Below are positions 53,212 to 62,155 of a stretch of DNA of 64,000 nt, one piece after another. Location: the NCBI GenBank assembly GCA_003343885.1, contig QAKH01000079.1, positions 85,969-149,968 of the forward strand, given 5' to 3'. The notes beneath the pieces were generated by a model. It ran no database searches, was not told the origin of the DNA, and saw nothing but the letters and a program-made list of their open reading frames with translations. The stretch's first letter is position 1. The number at the start of each line of letters is the position of its first letter. A program made the position numbers and the translations under genes. Source of the stretch: Clostridiales bacterium. GTDB lineage: Bacteria; Bacillota; Clostridia; Oscillospirales; CAG-382.

Positions 53212-55284
53212 ATGGTAAGCAGTGCATATTATTTTGGTATACAAGATTATTCGGTTGCAACTCATTGGGGTATAGGGAATAGCAGTGGAAAATCCCTTAT
53301 TCTGGATACGTTCTCTGTTTATCAAGGCGCTGCTACTGAGGCTCAAGCCCGTAATATCCATGCCGAAGAGATGCTCCCCAATGGAATGTATAAGATATCG
53401 TTAGCCGCTAATGAGCAAAACTATGTTCATACCGTTAATCATGGAACGGCAGGTAACACTCCTGTAGAAATTGCAGGGTCAAGTGATAATCGCCATGTAT
53501 ACAAGTGGGTAATTACTCCTGTTTACGGTAAACAAAATGTATATACCATTAGAATGGCCTATGAAGAAGAATATCTTCATTTAGCTGGACATGTGGCAAG
53601 TCAAAGCACAAGAGTAGAGATACTAGAATATCAACCATCGTATGCTTCATATTACGAGTGGTTCATTGACTCCTCGGGAGATGGATATTTTTATATTAAA
53701 TCTAATGCAGATCGGACCAAATATCTGCATCCGGTTAGTCATTCATCTTCGAGTGGTACTCGGCTGGAAGTCTTAAACTATTCAGAGAGCTATCCACAAA
53801 TGTATAAATGGCGGCTTAGCCTGCTGAAAACCCAATTTGAGATTAATCAAAAACCTGTAGCTATCGATTCTCCTCATGAAGTTATTTTATCGGACAATAC
53901 GTTTCTTGGATTAATGCCGGAGACGCCGATTCAAGGAGATGTAGCCACACTAAAAATCAATAGAGGTCCATATCCGTCTTTATTAACATATTGGTGGTTC
54001 TTACCTGGAAAAGATGATAGCTTTAAAATTTATAATGCGTCTCATCTCTCTTATGATTTACATCCGAAGGCACGAGAAATTGCGGTTGGTACTGAACTAG
54101 AAGCTCTTAAATATTCATATGCTTATGAAAAATATTATTCATTTGTACTCGAAAAGCCTAATAAATATGGAAGACGTGTTCAGATCAAACCGGCACTCAA
54201 TACGGATCTGTTAGTTACTGCAAATGGTAAAGCTTTTGGAAATAAATTATCGCTCCAGACTGCAGGAGATAACAAGCCAAACCAGTGGGCATTATTCAAA
54301 AGCAGCCAACCTGGTGCAAATAAAGAACTATATGATCTTAAACCTGGCATCTATAGGATAGTACCTCTTGCAGACGAAGAAAAAGCCGTTACCACACGAG
54401 ATAACGCATGGACAACGACAACGGATATACTCATTGGGCCCCAAAATAGTACAAAATATACGTCCTATTATTGGATTGTAGATTATGAGAAAGACGCAAA
54501 TGGAGAGCCAGTAATGGATGGTACATATACCATACAGTTATTTTCAACGGATTCGCTGTATTGGCATACTAAATCACATGCAATGTCCAATTCGGCCAGA
54601 TTGGAATTATATCATTTGGACAGAGACTATCTGAATGTGGAAAAATGGTTTATTAAACCGACAAGAGACGGGAATGGGGCATATTATATTCAATGTGCCG
54701 GTAATCCATCTCTCTATGTTCATTTAGCCAATCATTTTACTATGACAAATACCCAATTGGAACTTTGGCCATATGATGCCAGTTATAGTAATACATTCAA
54801 ATGGAAATTTCAACCGGTATCTGTAATTGCTCCTTTTGATTCTGGCATTCAAAAAGTCAAAACATTAAAAGACCAAACAAAGTACTTGCATGTCAAAAGT
54901 CGTTCGACAGCCGATGCTCAACCGCTTGAGATACTTTCATACAATGCAAGTTATCAGGATTATTACAAATGGCAATTCGTGAAGAATGAGGATAACACAT
55001 ATATGATTCAGAATGTTGTGTCTGGGTATTATGTGCATCCTAAGGGGCATTCTACCCAAAATGGTACAAGACTGGAACAGTTGCAATATAATGCTTCTTA
55101 TGCTCCCTATTATAAGTGGATAATAGTGCCCGGTACTCAAACTGGATCTTATAAGATAATATCAGTAGCGGATCCGACAAAGTATATTCACCTATCAAGC
55201 CATCTAGCAACGGAAGGAAATGAAGTTGAAATCCTTTTGTACAACCAAGGCTATCCAAATACATATGAATGGGTACTTGAGTAA
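53212..55284 (+). CDS. Beta-trefoil (ricin-type) lectin-like repeat protein
   Basis: The protein is 690 residues, AT-rich, and built of repeats about 45 residues long, with lines such as KYLHPVSHSSSSGTRLEVLN, YSESYPQMYKWRL and YYVHPKGHSTQNGTRLEQLQ, YNASYAPYYKWII. The recurring (K)YxHxxxHxxxxGTxLExLxYxxSYxxxYKW pattern resembles a RICIN-like trefoil lobe with YKW in place of QxW. It should bind sugars or another surface ligand. No signal peptide is visible. The true start is probably upstream: coding-like sequence continues in this frame back to about 53150 and in another frame back to ATG 53066, suggesting a frameshift. Confidence 0.65.
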   Translation: MVSSAYYFGIQDYSVATHWGIGNSSGKSLILDTFSVYQGAATEAQARNIHAEEMLPNGMYKISLAANEQNYVHTVNHGTAGNTPVEIAGSSDNRHVYKWVITPVYGKQNVYTIRMAYEEEYLHLAGHVASQSTRVEILEYQPSYASYYEWFIDSSGDGYFYIKSNADRTKYLHPVSHSSSSGTRLEVLNYSESYPQMYKWRLSLLKTQFEINQKPVAIDSPHEVILSDNTFLGLMPETPIQGDVATLKINRGPYPSLLTYWWFLPGKDDSFKIYNASHLSYDLHPKAREIAVGTELEALKYSYAYEKYYSFVLEKPNKYGRRVQIKPALNTDLLVTANGKAFGNKLSLQTAGDNKPNQWALFKSSQPGANKELYDLKPGIYRIVPLADEEKAVTTRDNAWTTTTDILIGPQNSTKYTSYYWIVDYEKDANGEPVMDGTYTIQLFSTDSLYWHTKSHAMSNSARLELYHLDRDYLNVEKWFIKPTRDGNGAYYIQCAGNPSLYVHLANHFTMTNTQLELWPYDASYSNTFKWKFQPVSVIAPFDSGIQKVKTLKDQTKYLHVKSRSTADAQPLEILSYNASYQDYYKWQFVKNEDNTYMIQNVVSGYYVHPKGHSTQNGTRLEQLQYNASYAPYYKWIIVPGTQTGSYKIISVADPTKYIHLSSHLATEGNEVEILLYNQGYPNTYEWVLE

Positions 55285-55305
55285 TTTTCATAAAAAATAA
55301 CATCG

Positions 55306-55325
55306 GGTGAGGAAATTTCCTCACC
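55306..55325. terminator. 20 bp perfect palindrome
   Basis: GGTGAGGAAATTTCCTCACC lies 22 nt after the lectin stop. It can fold as a terminator stem. It lacks a loop, so it may instead be a protein-binding site ahead of the porin gene. Confidence 0.5.
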
Positions 55326-55351
55326 TGATTGTTAAATTGTTATGCATAACT

Positions 55352-56626
55352 ATGAAGATTTTATATTTGTTTATTATAACTTTTTTATTTCTTGATTCAA
55401 GATCTATAATTGCACAAATAAGCGCTTTTGAGTCTACTGCCACGGAGAATCCTACCCGGATTGATACCGTCTCGGGATGGATCGAGCGTATTCGACTGAT
55501 GCCCAACATCGAGGTAGGGAAAGGAATCACCTTCCGTCCCCACAACAACCGTTATGAGATGACGATGCGCTTCCGCATGCAGAACCTCTTGGCAATGAAC
55601 TTTGACGACGACTGGACTCCCACTAAAATCGACGCCCGCGTCAAACGCCTCCGCCTGCGCTTTGACGGATACATCTACTCCCCGAAACTCGTCTACTCAA
55701 TCCAGCTGGGATTCACCTCCTACGACTCCGAAGACCTGCCCAACGGGAACAAGAACATCGTGCGCGACGCCATCATCTACTACGTTCCCAACGAGGTGTG
55801 GAACATCGGATTCGGACAGACCAAGATCAAGGCCAACCGAGCCCGCATCAACTCGTCGAGTGCCCTGCAGTTCGTCGACCGCAGCATCGTCAACAGTCAG
55901 TTCAACCTCGACCGTGATTTCGGCTTTTTCGGGGAGTACAATCCCCTGCGCGGCAACGGGTTCAACCTCGCCGTCAAAGCTTCCGTTACCTCGGGTGAAG
56001 GACGCAATTGGGGCAGCTCATCCAACGGAGGGTTTGCCTATACGGGTCGCGTGGAGCTCTATCCGCTAGGACGCTTCAAGGCCAAGGGCGAGGTCATCGA
56101 AGGCAACTACGAATACGAGGAGCGCGTGAAGATGCTGCTGGCCGGAGCCTATTCCTACAACGATCGCACGGCGCGTCTCGACGGACAGCGTGGTGCGTTG
56201 ATGCCCGACGGTGCCCTGCGCAGCATGGGTGCCTATTTTGTGGACTTCATTCTCGAATATCGCGGGTGGGCCTTCTACACCGACTTTATGGGGCGTTCGT
56301 GCGACCGTCCGCTCTTCGACGAAGATCCCGCGGCATACGTCTACACCGGACAGGGGCTCAACATCCAGACCAGCTACCTCTTCAACCGCAAATGGGAGGT
56401 TGCCCTGCGCAACTCGACGCTCTTTCCCTCGGACGGTATCCGTCCGCTGGCCGGATATCGCAACCGCAACCAGACGACCCTCGGCATCACCCGCTACATC
56501 ATCGGCCACAGTCTGAAGGTGCAGGCCGACCTCTCATACGACACCTATGCCGGGCGCGATCCGCGGATCATCCCCGATAACTTCAACCGCTGGCAGATGC
56601 GTTTTCAGATTGAGTTAGGGTTATAA
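55352..56626 (+). CDS. OprP/OprO-like outer membrane porin
   Basis: The protein is 424 residues from ATG 55352, with signal peptide KILYLFIITFLFLDSRSIIA. The body is a 16-strand-like barrel with the phosphate-selective porin pattern (RFRMQNLLAMNFDDDW, RVKRLRLRFDGYIYSPKLVY, FGFFGEYNPLRGNGFNLAVK, RWQMRFQIELGL at the C-terminus ending in Leu). Codon use changes from AT-rich in the first 30 codons to GC-rich in the barrel, a possible junction. It may serve as general or anion porin. It lies between the two phage-derived blocks with the lectin gene. Confidence 0.75.
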   Translation: MKILYLFIITFLFLDSRSIIAQISAFESTATENPTRIDTVSGWIERIRLMPNIEVGKGITFRPHNNRYEMTMRFRMQNLLAMNFDDDWTPTKIDARVKRLRLRFDGYIYSPKLVYSIQLGFTSYDSEDLPNGNKNIVRDAIIYYVPNEVWNIGFGQTKIKANRARINSSSALQFVDRSIVNSQFNLDRDFGFFGEYNPLRGNGFNLAVKASVTSGEGRNWGSSSNGGFAYTGRVELYPLGRFKAKGEVIEGNYEYEERVKMLLAGAYSYNDRTARLDGQRGALMPDGALRSMGAYFVDFILEYRGWAFYTDFMGRSCDRPLFDEDPAAYVYTGQGLNIQTSYLFNRKWEVALRNSTLFPSDGIRPLAGYRNRNQTTLGITRYIIGHSLKVQADLSYDTYAGRDPRIIPDNFNRWQMRFQIELGL

Positions 56627-56866
56627 TCTAATCTTATTCTTCATTATTCATTGGATGTTGCCTCCATTTTTATGGTATTATTGAGCCTATCGTTGAAGAC
56701 ACTCTCCTAATACTTTTTCCCGAGTCGGTAGCAATTTAGCACACGACGATTCTGGTGGCTGACATTTCAACGCGATATAATAGCAGAACGCCCCTACCTT
56801 CATCTGCAAGCAACATATGACGAAAACAGATTCTACGGTTGCGGTAGCCCCCACTCATTTTTATGA

Positions 56867-57886
56867 TTATACCAGCCAAGGATTTTTATACGGATCATAA
56901 TCCGTTTGAAATGTCGCCAGTTGCCAGTCGGTGACTGGCTTTTTCGTCTCATCAAGTTTTCGTGGAATCTGCGGATTGAGACGCAACTTGGCCGCATCAT
57001 TGAGCCATTTCATGGAATCCTCGTAATCGCGCATACGGACTACGCTGACATTGTTCGGTGCAATGAGCTTCGTGAGTTCGTACAGTGCCAACCGCACCAT
57101 GTGTTTCTTGAGGTTGTAGTTGCGGGGATCATGCGGCGAAATGTTCCGCCCGACTTGTGGTATGTCGGCGTTTACGTCCGTTTCCGGGTAAAAAACACGT
57201 CCGCCATAAACCACATATTCATTTTCAGACAACTCATAAGCATTATACTCGGGATTATAATCAGCTATGGCGCCCCAGCAGTCCGATGTCATCGGATCGA
57301 GGCTGCTGTTGAAATTATCCAGTGTCATCAGCGTGAAAAATCCGTTGTCATACTCCACAACACTCCATAGGGGATATTCCACCGGGTTCCACGGTGCGAT
57401 TTCAGCTTCCAGCCAGCCGTTCACCATCGGGATGCGAATATCATCGAATTTATAGCCGTTCTCCTTGAGACAGACATAAATCACGTCATTGTAATTCACC
57501 TTGTCTCCGGGATAATAGGTGTTGAACTGTGAATAACAGGCAACCTGACATGCATCCAAGTCTATTCCCGAATATTCTTCCCAGTATTGGGCAGTCGCCG
57601 GTTTGCGATATCCACTGATGGAACGTATAACCTCATGAATCTGTCCGTCAAAATAGATGTGTACACCTACGGGATAGGTAATACGCCGATCATATTCGGC
57701 AATATATTTACCCTTGGCAAGTTCTTTTTCAACCTCATAGTTCTCGGACAGGTACTCCACAACGCTCATCTCGGCCGATTCTTCCGCCTGGATGAAGCGG
57801 TCTTCGTTTCCCCTTGTCAATTGGGAAAGAGCCTCCGGGGTGATTATCCCCAGATAGTCATTGTTATTGAGAAAACGTCTGTACAT
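56867..57886 (-). CDS. Phage head-tail connector-like protein, copy B
   Basis: The protein is 339 residues, the same length as the copy at 47.5 kb and largely similar (MYRRFLNNNDYLGIITPEAL, EESAEMSVVEYLSENYEVEK, NYNLKKHMVRLALYELTKLI). The two internal GD.V.Y...Y modules are kept (YYPGDKVNYNDVIYVCLKEN; WSVVEYDNGFFTLMTLDNFN). Differences are scattered, so the two blocks diverged some time ago. It is the last gene of the inverted block, 11 nt after terL. Confidence 0.6.
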   Translation of the reverse strand: MYRRFLNNNDYLGIITPEALSQLTRGNEDRFIQAEESAEMSVVEYLSENYEVEKELAKGKYIAEYDRRITYPVGVHIYFDGQIHEVIRSISGYRKPATAQYWEEYSGIDLDACQVACYSQFNTYYPGDKVNYNDVIYVCLKENGYKFDDIRIPMVNGWLEAEIAPWNPVEYPLWSVVEYDNGFFTLMTLDNFNSSLDPMTSDCWGAIADYNPEYNAYELSENEYVVYGGRVFYPETDVNADIPQVGRNISPHDPRNYNLKKHMVRLALYELTKLIAPNNVSVVRMRDYEDSMKWLNDAAKLRLNPQIPRKLDETKKPVTDWQLATFQTDYDPYKNPWLV

Positions 57887-57897
57887 GTCGTTCTTTA

Positions 57898-60591
57898 TTA
57901 GTATGAAAATCCTTCCTGTATCACAGTGGTAGAAACCACATAGCCATTGCCGTCACCGCCATTTTTGTATTTGTACCAACTGTCACGCAGGTAAAAGCAC
58001 AACAGGTAATCAAGACAGTCTGAGAGATGTCCGTATCTTTCGTATTTGACTCCTGTTTTGGGGTCAGTTACTTTATGCTTGCTTTTGGTTCCGTCCTCAT
58101 TGCGCAACTGGTATATAAGGTCCTGCGTCAGACGTCGACATTTGATGTCAATTTGAATCTCCCAACCTTCATATCCATTAAAAACCTCATTGACAAACTC
58201 GCACCGCGTGGCTTGCGGAGGTTGCTTTCGCAGAAGTTTGATTTTGGGTCTCAGTATCCCTTTGCCGAAAGTGTCTACAATAATGGTATAATTGTTTACG
58301 CCATCCTCATTGGTCGTTGAGCGTTGCAGACCTGCCGGGTCGCCAGTCACATCCACGCCACCGATATGCTTGTCCCTGTATAGTTTCATTCTCACCTTAC
58401 GGGCAAGAGCCGGGGTGTTGTTTTCCTTGTCTTCCGGCTTGCCGAGTATTTCCTCAAGAATATATACCGTCTTGTTGTCATAATCAATTTGAGCGGAAAG
58501 CACGGACATCTGTGGCGCCACATTGAAGTCCCATACGGTTATGATGGGACGGGTCGGGTCATAGGCTTTTTCTTTCAATCCGGTTACAAGATGGCGGGCC
58601 CCGTCAAAGCCTCCATAAACCGCCATGTCATTCGCTTCCACAAAATCCCAGTTGCCGTACAACAATCGCTCTTTGGTTGCCTGGTCACGAATTTTGTTAA
58701 GGGCTGCTTCATACACTTGCCTGAAAGCGATGTTGGGATTGTCAAAAACGCTGAACGGAACATACGCTTCCCCTTCACGACATATCACACTTTCGCCATT
58801 CTCGTCCTGAACAAAGCGGGCACGAACCCAGTTGATGGTCGGGTTTGTGGTCAGCAACATCCGCGGTGTCTTGAAGGTATCATGGATACGCCAACGCAGT
58901 CGGGAGAAAAGGACTTCCACCGCTTTCTCGGAAATCTCGGAAACCTCATCCACCAAAGCAATGGTATATTCCGAAGAGCCGAAGCGCTCAAAGTTCGGGT
59001 CGCTGGGAATATCGGCCATCTCTTTCATGATGATTACCGAATCGTTCCAGAATGTCAATGTGCCTTCGAGATTGTTGATCTTATAATTGACATCTTCCTT
59101 CAAGCCCCAATCTTTCAATATGGCCTTAATGGTGTTCCATGTCGATTCTTTTAGCGATTTGAGGGTTTTTCGTCCAACTACCGCTCGAATGTTCTCGAAG
59201 CGAATGCACGATGAAACGAGCCATACACTACCGATATAGGAATTATGCGTTACGGTAAAGTTGTCCGTGATGTACAATCCACAAGGCTCATCTACGGTTA
59301 TGCAGCGCCCCTCACGTTTACCGATATATTCCGCATCAACAATTCTTTTCCCCAGCTCTGATACGCCTCCGTTATATTCATGACGGCACCGACATCTTTT
59401 CCTTGAAAGACTCACAAGATCAGGATTCATCCGTGTGCGGATATACACGTCATATGAATCGTTACATTTAACCCGACAACCGCTTCTATCCCTATAACCG
59501 GACGGATTCCTTTTTACGGTTGCTATGCCACCCAACGAACGGATAATGAATGCGACATCATCAGCCAGTCTTCGACTCGTGGTACAATAAGAAATGTGTC
59601 CACGTTCATCGACATAGCCATCAGTATCCATTATTCCTTGAATAAGCCTTTTGCGTTCCTCAATGGTGGCGAGTTTATACTGGTCAGGAATAAATTTGTT
59701 GGAAGAATCGCAGCCCGACAACTTCAAGTTGCATAATGCCTCCACCAAGGCCCGGTTGTAAATCATATAACTTTTGGCCCGGCTTCCGGCTTTTGCTTGA
59801 GAATGCCCCATGTCATATCCATATTGCATGAATTTCTGAACAATCTCATCATCCATGGTTGTAAGTTGGACTGCATTGGCCTCAATGACGGAACGCGTTA
59901 TACAACCATCTCCAAGAAGGGCTCCAAGGACATACGGTTCTATGGGTTTTGTCTGTTTATATCTGTTGCCCACAGTAAATTGTACAGGAGCACACAAGGG
60001 GATAATTAAATTCATTCCCTTGTACATTCCCGACTTTTTCCGACATATCCAGTCATGAATCATCCGGGCGCTCCATATCCTTTCATTACTTACATTCCCT
60101 TCTGCATCTTTGCGTTTCGTCCTTTTTCGGCTTAAATGCAGTTGCCACAAATGACCTGAAGAACAGTCGTAATGTGTACCATCAATAAAATGAATACGAT
60201 AATAGTCATGTTCTTCAATAGGATGTAGCCAGATAATTCGCTGTTGTCTACCGGTTGTGGCAGAAGAAATGATATCTCCTACTTTCAAATCCCGAATCTT
60301 GCGGAATCCGAAAGGCGTACAAACCTTTGAATCCAGGAGTCCGGCTTTTCCACCTCCGGCCGCCCCGCCACCCAGAATTAACTGGGGCAAGTTCTGTGTT
60401 TTACACTTGGTACATTGGGGCTTATACTGCGGATTTTGCTGCTGATCATAACCGATGAACACCTGTTCTATGGTACCGCCACAATGCGGGCAGGAGTTCG
60501 GCTGCAACAACTTCCACAACTCATATTGACGGGGAGATGGCGCAAAGTCAATACGGACATTCCTGGGAGCCTTGAGTCTGTTAACAGCCAT
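57898..60591 (-). CDS. terL: Phage terminase large subunit with intein, copy B
   Basis: The precursor is 897 residues. Residues 1-82 (zinc-ribbon-like CPHCGG...CTKCKT, then LILGGGAAGGGK) and 451-897 (SYIGSVWLVSSC, Walker B IALVDEVSEIS, nuclease motifs DFNVAPQMS and VDVTGDPAG) form a 529-residue terminase. It is homologous along its whole length to the broken copy at 45.8 kb. A 368-residue intein (83-450) splits the Walker A between Lys82 and Ser451, so ATPase activity needs splicing. After splicing the P-loop reads GGGAAGGGKS. The gene lies between DUF5675 and connector genes. Confidence 0.85.
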   Translation of the reverse strand: MAVNRLKAPRNVRIDFAPSPRQYELWKLLQPNSCPHCGGTIEQVFIGYDQQQNPQYKPQCTKCKTQNLPQLILGGGAAGGGKAGLLDSKVCTPFGFRKIRDLKVGDIISSATTGRQQRIIWLHPIEEHDYYRIHFIDGTHYDCSSGHLWQLHLSRKRTKRKDAEGNVSNERIWSARMIHDWICRKKSGMYKGMNLIIPLCAPVQFTVGNRYKQTKPIEPYVLGALLGDGCITRSVIEANAVQLTTMDDEIVQKFMQYGYDMGHSQAKAGSRAKSYMIYNRALVEALCNLKLSGCDSSNKFIPDQYKLATIEERKRLIQGIMDTDGYVDERGHISYCTTSRRLADDVAFIIRSLGGIATVKRNPSGYRDRSGCRVKCNDSYDVYIRTRMNPDLVSLSRKRCRCRHEYNGGVSELGKRIVDAEYIGKREGRCITVDEPCGLYITDNFTVTHNSYIGSVWLVSSCIRFENIRAVVGRKTLKSLKESTWNTIKAILKDWGLKEDVNYKINNLEGTLTFWNDSVIIMKEMADIPSDPNFERFGSSEYTIALVDEVSEISEKAVEVLFSRLRWRIHDTFKTPRMLLTTNPTINWVRARFVQDENGESVICREGEAYVPFSVFDNPNIAFRQVYEAALNKIRDQATKERLLYGNWDFVEANDMAVYGGFDGARHLVTGLKEKAYDPTRPIITVWDFNVAPQMSVLSAQIDYDNKTVYILEEILGKPEDKENNTPALARKVRMKLYRDKHIGGVDVTGDPAGLQRSTTNEDGVNNYTIIVDTFGKGILRPKIKLLRKQPPQATRCEFVNEVFNGYEGWEIQIDIKCRRLTQDLIYQLRNEDGTKSKHKVTDPKTGVKYERYGHLSDCLDYLLCFYLRDSWYKYKNGGDGNGYVVSTTVIQEGFSY
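59242..60345 (-). mobile_element. Class 3-type intein with LAGLIDADG homing endonuclease
   Basis: Residue 1 is Ala (AGLLDSKVCTPFG), not Cys or Ser. Block B has His65 and Trp67 in SSGHLWQL. Block F reads GRCITV with Cys348 at the F:4 place. Block G is FTVTHN with Thr366 before His367-Asn368, and the +1 residue is Ser. Trp-Cys-Thr at these places is the WCT signature of class 3 inteins, which start splicing from the block F Cys. Two LAGLIDADG-like helices, YVLGALLGDGC (about 138-148) and LIQGIMDTDGY (about 234-244), show a homing endonuclease that looks intact. Confidence 0.85.
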
Positions 60592-60595
60592 CTCG

Positions 60596-61030
60596 TTATA
60601 CGATCTGGATGGTTATATCATCATGCCCCTCAAGAAGCGAGTATAGCTTCTGAAAAGTAACTTTCGACTCAAGAACCTTCCCTTTGACAGTGTTCTTTCC
60701 TACAATGATACATCCCGCAGAATCGGTTTCAGTATTCCCGGAGTGGATAAGGATACCCAGAAAGTGCGGAACATCATGCAGGTAAGGCATCTTCCGCTTG
60801 TATTTGGGACTATACTCAAGAGTTATCCTATATGTACCGGCAGGAATGGCTGTTTGGGCATACACTTTTTCCTTGCAGGTGCATGAGCGCCCGCGAGTCG
60901 TATCCGGACAGGTTGCCGGTAGCTCACGGACGGTATCCTCGATGGTGTTACAAAAAAACTTGCTGTCGATGAATAAGTCACCAATCGTGTAGGAGGTGCT
61001 TTTGAATTTTCTGTTGAGAACTAACTTCAT
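60596..61030 (-). CDS. DUF5675 family phage protein (copy B)
   Basis: The protein is 144 residues, the same length as copy A, with matching YTIGDLFIDSKFFCNTIEDT, AIPAGTYRITLEYSPKYKRK and HFLGILIHSGNTETDSAGCI. It precedes terL by 4 nt, as in copy A, so the three-gene order is conserved. It is AT-richer than copy A. Confidence 0.75.
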   Translation of the reverse strand: MKLVLNRKFKSTSYTIGDLFIDSKFFCNTIEDTVRELPATCPDTTRGRSCTCKEKVYAQTAIPAGTYRITLEYSPKYKRKMPYLHDVPHFLGILIHSGNTETDSAGCIIVGKNTVKGKVLESKVTFQKLYSLLEGHDDITIQIV

Positions 61031-61168
61031 TTTGATACTTTACTTGTATCAAAAGAATAGAAAGTCTCAACTGTGAATGTTTAGACAGGAATACGGTTGA
61101 AGAGGCGATCGATAATGAATAAAATTTGTATTTTTGCCTCCGGGCAATAACAAATAATATGAACCGCT

Positions 61169-61441
61169 ATGACGAAAGCAGATTTGATAAGGGAAATATC
61201 GCAGCAAACCGGTATAGAAAGAGCAATCGTAGCTCAGGTGATTGAAGGCGTGATGGAGGGTATTAAGTCTTCGCTGATAGGGGGAGAGGAAGTTTTTCTC
61301 CGTGGATTCGGTAGCTTTATTCTTAAAAAGAGGGCTGCCAAGACTGCCCGCAATATCTCCCGGAACACGACGATCATTGTACCGGAGCACACGATTCCCG
61401 CGTTCAAACCCAGCAAGGCCTTTGCTGAAAAAGTCAGATGA
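61169..61441 (+). CDS. HU family DNA-binding protein (copy B)
   Basis: The protein is 90 residues: TKADLIREISQQTGIERAIV, FLRGFGSFILKKRAAKTARN and a TTIIVPEHTIPAFKPSKAF arm. It is homologous to the HU at 50.4 kb. A -7-like TATTTTTG lies at 61129-61136. It points away from the inverted phage block, towards the second integrase. Confidence 0.85.
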   Translation: MTKADLIREISQQTGIERAIVAQVIEGVMEGIKSSLIGGEEVFLRGFGSFILKKRAAKTARNISRNTTIIVPEHTIPAFKPSKAFAEKVR

Positions 61442-61457
61442 TTTGAATAAGACTGGA

Positions 61458-61691
61458 TTATCGAGGGTCCTCTAAGACTTTGTATAAGGACCTTAAAATC
61501 CCGTTTTCACAAACAAACAAGAATCGTCCGTTTGCCAGAACGCATTCGTGTACGTGTTTGTCCTCAGGATCCGTGTTCAGCATCTTTTGAGCCTGCACCG
61601 GGTCAATCACCTGCATGGTTACTCCCATTACTACTGCGCTGGTTGCGTCTGCTGGAATTTTCAGCAATTCATCCAATATAGTCGTTTCCAT
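61458..61691 (-). CDS. Hypothetical protein, 77 residues
   Basis: No family is recognised. The sequence (METTILDELLKIPADATSAV, QVIDPVQAQKMLN, HVHECVLANGRFLFVCENGI) has alternating hydrophobic residues and reads like a real soluble protein. It converges with the HU gene, leaving 16 nt between stops, and follows the hairpin at 61742-61894. Confidence 0.45.
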   Translation of the reverse strand: METTILDELLKIPADATSAVVMGVTMQVIDPVQAQKMLNTDPEDKHVHECVLANGRFLFVCENGILRSLYKVLEDPR

Positions 61692-61741
61692 AACGGATCA
61701 TCGTAGCTCGAAGTCCCGTCAAGCATTTTATATGCCAAAAT

Positions 61742-61894
61742 AGAAAGCGTGGGACATAACTCGTAGCACCGAGGTTCTGGTAAAACCCATCCGCAAACAA
61801 GTTAAGCCCACGCAAAATGTGGGCGCAAACTGTTTGTCTTGCGGATGAGAGAAATTTACCAGATTTCGGTGCAAAACAAAAGCTAACGCTTTCT
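61742..61894. ncRNA. Candidate structured RNA: long imperfect hairpin
   Basis: Blocks AGAAAGCG, GCACCGA, TCTGGTAAA, ATCCGCAA and GCCCAC on the left find their complements in order on the right, with small bulges and a loop around GCAAAAT. The arm is about 70 nt long. It lies between two minus-strand genes and resembles in style, but not in sequence, the hairpin at 14574-14701. It might be an RNA, a transcription barrier or a miniature inverted element. Confidence 0.4.
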
Positions 61895-61934
61895 CATATT
61901 TTGGTAGCAAAGCTACCTGAAACGTCTGTTCCTA

Positions 61935-62111
61935 TTATTTTTTGGACGCTTCCAAGGAAGTCTTACGGAACTCTTTCATCATCTTTTCAATGGACAATGA
62001 TGTTTTGCGTGCACGTGTACCCGCAGCCTTGTTCCCGTTTTCTTCCTGGAGTTTGGCATCCTTTGCAAAGGCATCAAACGCTTCCTGGATCTTTTGAAGT
62101 AGTTCGTTCAT
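61935..62111 (-). CDS. Histone H1-like (Hc1-type) small basic protein, copy B
   Basis: The 58-residue protein from ATG 62111 reads MNELLQKIQEAFDAFAKDAK, LQEENGNKAAGTRARKTSLS, IEKMMKEFRKTSLEASKK. It has the same pattern as the protein at 51.4 kb, directly downstream of an integrase on the same strand in both places. It is probably DNA-binding. Confidence 0.7.
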   Translation of the reverse strand: MNELLQKIQEAFDAFAKDAKLQEENGNKAAGTRARKTSLSIEKMMKEFRKTSLEASKK

Positions 62112-62155
62112 ATCTCTATGCTTCTTTATTATTCGTTCGCAAATATAATGCAAAA

